From assembly GCA_019310195.1 (NCBI GenBank), contig JAFDET010000050.1:1-13178 (forward strand): 13,178 nt of DNA, written 5' to 3'. The notes under the pieces were generated by a model that saw nothing but the letters and a program-made list of their open reading frames with translations, did not search any database and was not told the origin of the DNA. The position numbers and the translations under genes were made by a program. This stretch comes from Deltaproteobacteria bacterium. GTDB taxonomy: Bacteria > Myxococcota_A > UBA9160 > JAFDET01. This document shows positions 1-7,172 of this stretch, in pieces (within the stretch, counting starts at the first letter, position 1; the number at the start of each line of letters is the position of its first letter).

Positions 1-2858
1 TCGCTCGCAAGAGCGATGGTCCGGCCCACGGCCATGAACTCGTTGCCCGTACCGAACAGGCCCGAACGCCGCAGCACGGAGCGGCGCGGCCCCACCGAGC
101 GGGCGCGGAAACCGCGTAGCTGGAAGGGGCCCAGGCCGCCCAGGAAGTAGCGCTCGGAGAGCGGCAGGACCATGTCGTCGTCGATGTCCGACAGGGCCTG
201 AAGCTCGCCGCCGGCCGAAACCAGGGCGCTGGTGATGGGATTGTTGTAGTCGCTGACGTCGTTGAACGGGAACGAGTAGCCACCCCGAGCGGCGAACATG
301 AATGTGGAGCGATCCTGAAAGAAGGGCCACCACTCGGGCGCGCGAAAGAAGCGCTGGATGCGGCCCTCGATGCGCAGGAACTTGGAGAAACCGCCCAACC
401 CGGCGAAGCCGCTGGAGAAGGCCCACTGCCCGCCGGCGGTCGGCGCCACGCGGTCGTTGCGAGTGTCGCCGCGCAGGGTGAGACCCACCAGACTGGACGT
501 CACCTGGTCCGAAAGCGTCTGGCGGAAGATCACCGAAGCGGCGTTCGCCGTGCTGTCCTCGGTGACCTGGCGGCTGGCGAAGCTGTAGCGGAGGAAGGCG
601 CGCTGGCTGCCCTCCAGGTTGAGCGCGTGGCCCAGCACCAGGTCGATGCCGAACTGCTGCTGCTCGAAGGACTCGAAGTCCACGTCCGTGAAGAAGAGCG
701 TCGCCGCGAAGCTGAAGCTGCTGCCCAGGAAGTACGGATCGCTGAACGAACCGAAGAAGCGCCTGGAACGCTGGCCCCAGTCCACCGAAACCTGAGCGCC
801 CCAGCCGCGGCCGAACAGGTTGCTCTGGGAGAGGCTTCCGGTGAGCACGAAGCTGTCCTGGGAGGAGAAGCCGGCGCCGAAGGAAAGCGAGCCCGTGGGC
901 CGCTCCACCACCTTCACGTCCACGTCGATCTGGTCCGGGTAGTCCGTCGGAGTGGGCTCGAAGTTCACCTCTTCGAAGAAGCCCAGAGAGCGGATCCGCG
1001 CCTCGGAGAGCTGCAGCGCGCGCGCGGAGTAGAGCTGGCCCTCGACGAGCTGCATCTCGCGGCGGATCACCGGGTCCACGGTGGTCGTGTTGCCCTCGAT
1101 GTCGATCTTGCGGACGAAGTAGAGCGGCCCCTTCTCCACCTGGAAGTCGACGTCGATGGTCTTGGTGGCTTCGGAGAGATCGGTCTGCGGCTCGATGCTG
1201 GCGAAGTAGAAGCCGCGGTCCGTGTAGTGGTGAGTCAGGTTCTCCACGTCGCCGGTCAGGTGCGAACGGTTGAAGACCTCGCCTTCCCGCAGTCGCAGCC
1301 GGGCCAGCAGGGCTTCCGTGTCGGCGGTCTCGTCTCCCTCCACGGTGAGCGAGCCCACCTTGAAAAGGTCGCCCTCGTCGATGCGCACCGTGACGATCAG
1401 CCCCTCTTCGAGCGGATCGACCTTGGGCGCGCCCACCTCCACCCGCACGAAACCCTTGTCTGCGTACTTGGACTCCACCCCGCGCAGATCCTGCTGGAAG
1501 ACGGGCTCCGAGTAGGTTCCGGACTTGTCCAGGAAGCGGGTGACGTGGGAGTACCAGCGCCACACCTTGGTCCGCATGCCGCGGCGCAGCTCGTTTTCAT
1601 CGAGAGCGGTGTTGCCCTCGAAGAGGATCTGCGTGAGCCGCAGCTTCTTGCCCTCGGTGACGTCGAAATGGACCGCCACGGCGTTGCCGGTGAGAGTCTC
1701 GATTTCGTGGCTCACGGACGCCAGATAGAACCCCTCGGCGCGGTAGAGCGACTCGATCCGCTGCCCGTTCTCGTAGAGCAGCGGGAAGTCCAGGGTGGAG
1801 CCGGTGGTCAGGGTGAGGGAGTCGCGGATCTTCTCGCCGGGGATCTTGTCGTTGCCGGTGATGGTGACCTGGCGGATGACCGGGTTCTCCTCGACCTGGA
1901 AGGTCAGGACCCGGCCATCGAGGCTCTCCTCGGACGTCACGCGCACGTTGCGGAAGAAGCCGAGCGAGTAGACCTCCTTGATGTCGGAGGCCACGCGCCG
2001 CGCGCTGTACGGAGAGCCTGCGCGGGTGCTGATCCGGGCCAGGATCGCGTCGCTCTCGATCCGCCGATTGCCCTTGATCAGGACCTCGGCCACCACATCG
2101 GTCTCGTCCTCGGCCTCGGGCGTCGCCAGCAGGTCTTCCGAGGACACCAGCCGGAACGTGACCACCACGCCGCCGCCCTCGCGTTCGGTCTCGACCGTCG
2201 CGGTGGCGATTCCGGGCAAGCCACCCAGCTTGTCCAGGTCGCGGCGTACCGACTCGCTGGAGTAGGGCCTGCCGGGCTGGGTCGACAGCGTGTCTCGGAC
2301 GCCGACCGTCTCCTGCTCCGCCCCGACCAGCCGCACCGCGGCAACCACGGCGGAAGGCGTGGCGGTGACGATCGAGACCACGCGTTCCGCCAGCTCGTTG
2401 ACCCGGTCCAGGAGGTCATCCTCCCCCTGCGCTGTAAAGACCATGGTCTTGCTGGTGAAGGCGCTCTGCACCGGCGTCACGCGCATGTCCAGACTGAACT
2501 GTCCGGCCAGCTCCGTGAGGCTCCCGGTGACCACGTACTCGGCGCCCACGTCGAGGGCGAGCTGGCGCAGCGAATCGTCCGCCATCGGACCGGAGGCGTA
2601 CCCGACCATGGCCTCGCGTACGATCACCGACTCGACCACGCTCACCTTGCCGCTGGCCTCGATGCGCGATTCCAGCAGGTCGACGAGCGCCGTCTCCAGG
2701 TAGTCGAGACCGCCGGCGCTGTGCACTTCGAAGGGCAGCAGCGCCACAACGACCTTCACCGGCGCGTCGGCGGCGCGGGCCGGGGTTGCGAAGCAGGCCG
2801 CGACGAGGAGCCCGGCGCACAGGCTGGCGAGGCTGCGGCGAGTGGTGGGCAAGGACAT
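1..2858 (-). CDS. bamA: Outer membrane protein assembly factor BamA (3' end missing), with extra N-terminal domain
   Basis: Core subunit of the BAM complex, which folds beta-barrel proteins into the outer membrane. The open frame runs off position 1 after about 952 codons. Reading along the protein: a signal peptide (about 1-29, ending ATPARA/AD); an extra alpha/beta domain (about 30-168, containing VVALLPFE and AEYVVTGSLTEL) resembling TolB-N/FlgO/CsgG-type domains; six POTRA repeats starting near residues 171, 254, 327, 405, 498 and 579; and the 16-strand barrel from about 657 (SLSFGAGFSSQDSF). The loop-6 motif is LRGF at 914-917, a variant of VRGF. The last barrel strands and the C-terminal aromatic residue lie outside the window. 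E. coli BamA has 810 residues and five POTRAs, so this one is long. The ATG at 2858 abuts its Shine-Dalgarno, so TTG at 2852 may be the real start. It lies 135 bases after lolD. Family certain; the extra domain is inferred. Confidence 0.95.
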   Translation of the reverse strand, partial: MSLPTTRRSLASLCAGLLVAACFATPARAADAPVKVVVALLPFEVHSAGGLDYLETALVDLLESRIEASGKVSVVESVIVREAMVGYASGPMADDSLRQLALDVGAEYVVTGSLTELAGQFSLDMRVTPVQSAFTSKTMVFTAQGEDDLLDRVNELAERVVSIVTATPSAVVAAVRLVGAEQETVGVRDTLSTQPGRPYSSESVRRDLDKLGGLPGIATATVETEREGGGVVVTFRLVSSEDLLATPEAEDETDVVAEVLIKGNRRIESDAILARISTRAGSPYSARRVASDIKEVYSLGFFRNVRVTSEESLDGRVLTFQVEENPVIRQVTITGNDKIPGEKIRDSLTLTTGSTLDFPLLYENGQRIESLYRAEGFYLASVSHEIETLTGNAVAVHFDVTEGKKLRLTQILFEGNTALDENELRRGMRTKVWRWYSHVTRFLDKSGTYSEPVFQQDLRGVESKYADKGFVRVEVGAPKVDPLEEGLIVTVRIDEGDLFKVGSLTVEGDETADTEALLARLRLREGEVFNRSHLTGDVENLTHHYTDRGFYFASIEPQTDLSEATKTIDVDFQVEKGPLYFVRKIDIEGNTTTVDPVIRREMQLVEGQLYSARALQLSEARIRSLGFFEEVNFEPTPTDYPDQIDVDVKVVERPTGSLSFGAGFSSQDSFVLTGSLSQSNLFGRGWGAQVSVDWGQRSRRFFGSFSDPYFLGSSFSFAATLFFTDVDFESFEQQQFGIDLVLGHALNLEGSQRAFLRYSFASRQVTEDSTANAASVIFRQTLSDQVTSSLVGLTLRGDTRNDRVAPTAGGQWAFSSGFAGLGGFSKFLRIEGRIQRFFRAPEWWPFFQDRSTFMFAARGGYSFPFNDVSDYNNPITSALVSAGGELQALSDIDDDMVLPLSERYFLGGLGPFQLRGFRARSVGPRRSVLRRSGLFGTGNEFMAVGRTIALAS

Positions 2859-2863
2859 CCTCC
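2859..2863 (-). promoter_or_regulatory. Shine-Dalgarno GGAGG of bamA
   Basis: On the minus strand GGAGG is directly followed by ATGTCCTTG. With the ATG (2858) there is no spacer, which is poor for initiation. With the in-frame TTG two codons later (2852) the spacer is 6 bases, which is normal. The site therefore favours TTG 2852 as the start, costing only two residues ahead of the signal peptide. ATG is kept in the CDS coordinates because it is the stronger start codon. Confidence 0.6.
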
Positions 2864-2993
2864 GACGCGGGCCCGGCGATGCGTGGGCGACCTCCGGGCC
2901 GCACCCCGCGGCTCACCCCAACCGCATCGGCTTCGGAGTCTAATGGTGGGTGGGATGCGTGGCAAGGCCCCCGGCGCCCGCTTTTTCCTTTGT
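2859..2993 (-). other. lolD-bamA spacer (bamA leader region)
   Basis: This is the longest gene-free stretch in the window. On the minus strand it begins with an A-rich run after the lolD stop (ACAAAGGAAAAAG), then turns GC-rich and ends in the bamA Shine-Dalgarno. The only promoter-like pair I see is TTGCCA (2965-2960) and TTAGAC (2943-2938), 16 bases apart. The -10 half matches the sigma-70 consensus poorly, so I do not call it a promoter. No GC hairpin followed by a T tract is present, so nothing here clearly ends lolD transcription. Read-through into bamA is possible, as is an unrecognised (for example envelope-stress) promoter. Confidence 0.5.
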
Positions 2994-3719
2994 TTACGCT
3001 GATTTAAGTCCTGAGTCGCGCACCTGGGAGGCCGCCGGACCCGGCGGCCCCAGGCGGCCGTCGGCCAGCACGACGGCCCGCCCCAGCTTGCCCGCCAGGC
3101 GCTCGTTGTGGGTGACCACCACCAGCGCCGTGCGCCGGGTGCGGTTCATCTCGAGCAGCAGGTCCTCGATGCGGGCTCCCGTGCTGGGGTCCAGGTTCCC
3201 CGTCGGCTCATCGGCCAGCAGCAGGGGCGGGTTCAGGACCAGGGCGCGGGCCACGGCGACGCGCTGCCGTTCGCCTCCCGAAAGCTTGCCCACCTTGTGG
3301 TGCAGGCGATGCCCCAGGCCCACCTCCTCCAGGATCGCGGTGGCGCGCTCGCGCATCTCGTCGAAGTCCAGCCCGCGCAGCAGGCCCGGCATCATGGCGT
3401 TCTCCACCGAGTCGAACTCGGGCAGCAGATGGTGGAACTGGAACACGAAGCCGAGCATCTCGTTGCGGAAGGTCGCCAGCGAATCGGGCGGGCGGGCGAA
3501 GACGTCCTCACCGTGGAACCGCACGCTACCGGCGGTGGGGCGATCCAACGTCCCCAGGATGTGGAGCAGGGTCGACTTGCCGACGCCCGACTCCCCCAGC
3601 ACCGCCAGCCGATCGCCCTCTTCGATCACCAGATCCACGCCGGTCAGCACCTCGATGCTGCCTTCGCCGGTGGGGAAGGCCTTGCCGAGGCCCTCGACCT
3701 GGACGAGCGGGCTACTCAT
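2994..3719 (-). CDS. lolD: Lipoprotein-releasing system ATP-binding protein LolD
   Basis: Cytoplasmic ATPase that powers extraction of outer-membrane lipoproteins from the inner membrane and hand-over to LolA. It has 241 residues, close to E. coli LolD. ABC motifs are complete and in order: Walker A GESGVGKS (42-49), Q-loop Q94 inside FQFHHLLPEF, signature LSGGERQR (146-153), Walker B LLLADEP ending in D170-E171, D-loop NLD, and H-loop histidine 204 (VVTHN). The FQFHHLLP stretch closely matches LolD rather than MacB or FtsE. The ATG at 3719 overlaps the last 8 bases of the upstream permease gene and has GAGG nine bases ahead, so the two are coupled and very probably form one transporter. The stop is TAA at 2996-2994. 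No missing catalytic residue. Confidence 0.97.
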   Translation of the reverse strand: MSSPLVQVEGLGKAFPTGEGSIEVLTGVDLVIEEGDRLAVLGESGVGKSTLLHILGTLDRPTAGSVRFHGEDVFARPPDSLATFRNEMLGFVFQFHHLLPEFDSVENAMMPGLLRGLDFDEMRERATAILEEVGLGHRLHHKVGKLSGGERQRVAVARALVLNPPLLLADEPTGNLDPSTGARIEDLLLEMNRTRRTALVVVTHNERLAGKLGRAVVLADGRLGPPGPAASQVRDSGLKSA

Positions 3720-5688
3720 AACGAAGCGCCTCGGCGGGCTCGAGACGCGCGCCCTGGCGGCTCGGCAGCAGCGTGGCGCCCAGCGCCAGAACCATGGCGA
3801 TGCCGGCCACGCACGTCACCTGGAGCGGGTCGATGTCCGACGGAAGCGTCGACACGCCCTGGTAGACACTGGCGGGCAAGGTGTCGATGCCGGTGATCGC
3901 CTCCACCTGGCGCTGCACCCAGGGCAGGCGTTTCGTCACCACGACGCCCGCCACCACGCCGACGGCCGTACCGACGATGCCGATCAGCGTGCCCTCGAGG
4001 GCGAAGATGCGCTCGATGGTCGCCTCGCTCGCCCCCATGGCCTTGAGGATCGCGATGTCGCTGGTCTTCTCCATGATCATCATGATCAGGGTGGCGACGA
4101 TCACGAACGCGGCCACGACCATGATCATGGTGAGCAGGATGAACATCATCACGCGTTCGGTCTTGAGCGCCTGGAAGAACTCGGGAAAGAACTCCTTCCA
4201 GTCACGCACGTAGTAGTCCTCGCCCAGGCCCGCCTGGACGGCCAGGCCCACGGGGCTCGAACGGTAGAAGTCCCGCGTGCGCACCTCGATGCCCTGCGCC
4301 ACGTCGCTGACGCGCAGGAACGCCTGCGCCGAGTTCAAGCTGACGTAGGCGTACATCTCGTCGAGCTGGGCGAAGCTGGGCTGAAAGATTGCGGCCACCT
4401 GGTAGCGGTGGAGGCGGGGCGCCGGGCCGAAGGGCGTGGGTGGCCCCCCGAACGGCGAGACCAGCAAGAGCGGGTCGCCCACGCCGACGCCCAGGCGCCA
4501 GGCCAGACCCGAGGCGATCACGATGCCCGGCAGTGGGTCCTCGCCGCCGGCTTCCGCGGGCGGCTGCGGGTCCAGCGCCTCCAGCGAGCCGGCGATCACG
4601 TCGTCGGGCAGGGTCGAGACGGCGCCGACCAGGAACGGATCGATGCCGCGCACGCGCACGCCCTGGATCTGGCCGCGCTCGCCCCGCACCATGCCCTCGG
4701 CGTCCAGGAAGGGCGACGCCCCCATCACCTCGGGCGTGGCCAGGACCTTGTCCACAGCCTCGCGGTAGTCGGCGAAGTTGCCGTAACGCGACATCACCGT
4801 GAGGTGTGCGCGCTTGCCCACGAACTCTTCGCGCCAGACTTCCTGGAACCCGTTCATCACCGACAGCACGGTGATGATGAGCCACACGCCCGCCGCAACA
4901 CCGGCGGCGCAGATGACGCTGATGATGGAGATGAAGGTCTGGCGGCGCTGTGCCACCAGGTAGCGCGAGGCGATGAACCACTCGGCGCTGTGACGCATCT
5001 CCAGGAAGCCGGCGGCGGCCAGGGGCAGCAGCCCCAGGACGACCAGGCCGGCGAAGAGCAGCAGCACCCAACCGCCGGCCTCGGCCAGCGCCGGGCTCGG
5101 GCGGCCCAGCGCCAGGGCCGCGACCACGCCCGCCAGCAGAACCACGCCCAGGAGCCACAGCGCGGACTCCACGTCGCCGGAGCGGGCACCCCCGCGCCGA
5201 CGACGGACGGCCACCAGCGCGGCTGCCGCCAGGCACGCCAGAGCGGGTGCCGCGGCATAGGCCACGCGGCCGCTGCCACCGACGCCCAGGCCGTAGCCTG
5301 CCGCCAACACCACCAGGCTCGCCCGCGCCAGGCGCCCCGAGGACAAGGTGCGCAACAGGCCCGCGCAGATCGAGAGGGCGAGCACCGAGCCCAGCGCCGC
5401 TGTCGCCGAGGCCGTGAGCCACAGCCCCATGGGCGTGGCGTCGGCCGGTAGCACCTCGCGCAGGTCCTCCTGGCCCACCAGAATGCCGCCCAGCAGCAGC
5501 GCCTCGAGCACCACGATGCAGAGCAGCACGCCCCCGGCTCGAGCCTGGCGCGCGAAGCTCTGGAGCACCACCACCGACGACCCGAAGAAGAACAGCGTCA
5601 GCGCGCCGATCCCCAAGGCCAGCGCGACGATGAAGGTCAGGGCCAGGGCGCTTCCCGCCGAGTCCAGGACCGCGAGCCAGCCCGCCAC
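3712..5688 (-). CDS. lolC: LolC-like lipoprotein-releasing permease with multi-helix N-terminal extension
   Basis: Inner-membrane permease partner of LolD. It has 658 residues against about 400 for E. coli LolC and LolE. The canonical part starts at W237 (EWFIASRYLVAQRRQ): a first helix at about 251-278, a periplasmic domain at about 285-510, then three helices (about 513-539, 567-585, 623-642). The cytoplasmic KTSDIAILKAMGAS (541-554) is a Lol/FtsX-family hallmark. The periplasmic stretch at 411-430 (PPTPFGPAPRLHRY) aligns by eye with the LolA-binding Hook of E. coli LolC. Residues 1-235 are extra and hold about seven hydrophobic segments (about 12-38, 51-71, 87-112, 119-138, 141-161, 175-195, 206-228). 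The GTG start lies 2 bases after the lysS stop with no strong Shine-Dalgarno, suggesting coupling. Only one permease gene is present, so it may form a homodimer (LolF-like). Confidence 0.9.
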   Translation of the reverse strand: MAGWLAVLDSAGSALALTFIVALALGIGALTLFFFGSSVVVLQSFARQARAGGVLLCIVVLEALLLGGILVGQEDLREVLPADATPMGLWLTASATAALGSVLALSICAGLLRTLSSGRLARASLVVLAAGYGLGVGGSGRVAYAAAPALACLAAAALVAVRRRRGGARSGDVESALWLLGVVLLAGVVAALALGRPSPALAEAGGWVLLLFAGLVVLGLLPLAAAGFLEMRHSAEWFIASRYLVAQRRQTFISIISVICAAGVAAGVWLIITVLSVMNGFQEVWREEFVGKRAHLTVMSRYGNFADYREAVDKVLATPEVMGASPFLDAEGMVRGERGQIQGVRVRGIDPFLVGAVSTLPDDVIAGSLEALDPQPPAEAGGEDPLPGIVIASGLAWRLGVGVGDPLLLVSPFGGPPTPFGPAPRLHRYQVAAIFQPSFAQLDEMYAYVSLNSAQAFLRVSDVAQGIEVRTRDFYRSSPVGLAVQAGLGEDYYVRDWKEFFPEFFQALKTERVMMFILLTMIMVVAAFVIVATLIMMIMEKTSDIAILKAMGASEATIERIFALEGTLIGIVGTAVGVVAGVVVTKRLPWVQRQVEAITGIDTLPASVYQGVSTLPSDIDPLQVTCVAGIAMVLALGATLLPSRQGARLEPAEALRYE

Positions 5689-5690
5689 GA

Positions 5691-7172
5691 CTAGCCGCGG
5701 TCCCGAAGCTGGGGAAAGAGGATGGTCTCACGGATGTGGGACGCGCCAGTCAGCAGCATCACCAGCCGGTCGATGCCCACACCCAGACCGCCGGTGGGCG
5801 GCATGCCGTGCTCCAAGGCGACCAGGTAGTCCTCGTCGAGCGGGTGGGCTTCGTCGTCGCCCTGGGCCGCCGCGTCGCGCTGCTCTTCGAAGCGGAGGCG
5901 CTGGTCGTCGGGGTCGTTCAGCTCGCTGAAGGCGTTGGCCAGCTCGATGCCGCCGGCGAAGAGCTCGAAACGCTCGACCAGCCGCGGGTCGTCGGGGGAG
6001 CGCTTGGCCAGGGGCGAGAGCTCGGCCGGGTGGTTCACCACGAAGGTCGGCTGCTCCAGCTTGGGCTCGACCAGCACGCTGAAGACCTCGTCGACGAACG
6101 TGGCCCACGTGGGCTGCTCGCGCACGTCCACGCCGCGCTGGCGCAGGGCCTGCTGGCGGGCGCGCCAGTCCTCGTCGGCCAGCACGTCCAGCTCGCCGTC
6201 GGTGGCCTCGAGGATGGCGTCGCGCATGGAGATCCGGGGCCAGTCCCCGGAGAAGTCGATGGAGGCGTCGCGCCAGGTGATGGAGAGCTCGCCCAGCGTC
6301 TCCTGCACCACGTGCTGAACCAGGCCCTGCACCAGCTCCATCATGTCCAGGTAGTCGGCGTAGGCCTGGTAGCACTCCATCATCGTGAACTCGGGGCTGT
6401 GCTTGAAGCTGATGCCCTCGTTGCGGAAGTTGTGGGCGATCTCGTAGACGCGATCGAGCCCCCCCACCACCAGCCGCTTCAGGTACAGCTCGTCGGAGAT
6501 GCGCAGGAAGAGATCCTGATCCAGGGCGTTGTAGTGGGTCTGGAACGGCCGAGCCGCAGCGCCGCCGTAGAGCGGTTGCAGCACCGGCGTCTCCACCTCC
6601 AGGAACCCGCGACCGTCCAGGAAGCCGCGCAGGGCCGAGGTGGCACGGCTGCGCACCAGCGCGATGCGCCGCGCGTCCTTGTTGACCAGCAGGTCCAGGT
6701 AACGCTGGCGATAGCGGGTCTCGACATCGACCAGCCCGTGCCACTTCTCGGGCATCGGGCGCAGCGCCTTGGCCAGCAGGTCCACGGCCCGGGCATCGAC
6801 GGTGAGCTCGTCGCTGCGGGTGCGCCAGAGCACGCCTTCCACGCGCAGGAAGTCGCCGACATCGCACTCCTTGAGGTGGCCGAACGTTTCGGCGTCGAGG
6901 GTCTGCTTGCGGCCCGAGACCTGGATGGTCTCGCCGTCTTCGCGCAGGTCCACGAAGACCAGCTTGCCGAAGGAGCGGTGGGCCATGACCCGCCCGCACA
7001 CCGCGACCTCGATCGCCTCGGCCTCCAGCGCATCGCCGTCCTTCTCGCCGTGGATGCGCCGCACGTCGCCGAGCGGCGTATAGGCGCCCACCCGTGCGGG
7101 GAAGGGGTCGATGCCGGCGCCGCGCCGCGCCTCCAGACGTTGGCGCCGCGCCTCGCGTTCGTACTCGCTCAC
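5691..7172 (-). CDS. lysS: Lysine--tRNA ligase, class II
   Basis: Charges tRNA-Lys with lysine in the cytoplasm. At 493 residues it is close to E. coli LysS (505). An N-terminal OB-fold anticodon-binding domain spans about 55-140. The class II catalytic core follows: motif 1 (GRGFLEVETPVL, 178-189), motif 2 (FRNEGISFKHSPEFTMME, from 239), and motif 3 (GLGVGIDRL, 442-450, with its arginine at 449). The reading starts at GTG 7172, which overlaps the prfB stop in GTGA. An AGGGAG Shine-Dalgarno seven bases upstream supports this start. The gene ends with TAG just before the lolC-like gene. No odd residues or insertions. The assignment is secure; a PoxA/EpmA paralogue is unlikely because the anticodon-binding domain is present. 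Confidence 0.98.
   Translation of the reverse strand: MSEYEREARRQRLEARRGAGIDPFPARVGAYTPLGDVRRIHGEKDGDALEAEAIEVAVCGRVMAHRSFGKLVFVDLREDGETIQVSGRKQTLDAETFGHLKECDVGDFLRVEGVLWRTRSDELTVDARAVDLLAKALRPMPEKWHGLVDVETRYRQRYLDLLVNKDARRIALVRSRATSALRGFLDGRGFLEVETPVLQPLYGGAAARPFQTHYNALDQDLFLRISDELYLKRLVVGGLDRVYEIAHNFRNEGISFKHSPEFTMMECYQAYADYLDMMELVQGLVQHVVQETLGELSITWRDASIDFSGDWPRISMRDAILEATDGELDVLADEDWRARQQALRQRGVDVREQPTWATFVDEVFSVLVEPKLEQPTFVVNHPAELSPLAKRSPDDPRLVERFELFAGGIELANAFSELNDPDDQRLRFEEQRDAAAQGDDEAHPLDEDYLVALEHGMPPTGGLGVGIDRLVMLLTGASHIRETILFPQLRDRG

Noticed and set aside
2790..2805. Lipobox-like VAAC in the BamA signal sequence
   Set aside because: A signal peptidase I site (PARA/AD) follows a few residues later, and BamA proteins are barrel proteins and not lipoproteins; the match is probably chance.
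2938..2965. TTGCCA-16-TTAGAC as a sigma-70 promoter for bamA
   Set aside because: The -10 half matches TATAAT at only two positions and no second element supports it; mentioned only in the spacer entry.
627..3002. 791-codon plus-strand open reading frame, rich in H, R, E, V, L, Q and D
   Set aside because: It lies wholly antisense to bamA and only spans its 5' two-thirds plus the spacer. Long antisense frames are expected in GC-rich coding DNA, where TTA, CTA and TCA codons are rare. No domain motif is recognisable.
4070..4131. Repeated CATGATCAT palindromes, operator-like or methylation-site cluster
   Set aside because: They are the ATG/ATC/ATGATG codons of methionine- and isoleucine-rich membrane helices (LIMMIME, MIMVV) in the permease, deep inside the coding region.
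2950..5451. 833-codon plus-strand open reading frame
   Set aside because: Antisense to lolD and the lolC-like gene, crossing their boundary, with low-complexity H/R/Q/G-rich sequence. The minus-strand genes have complete family motifs.
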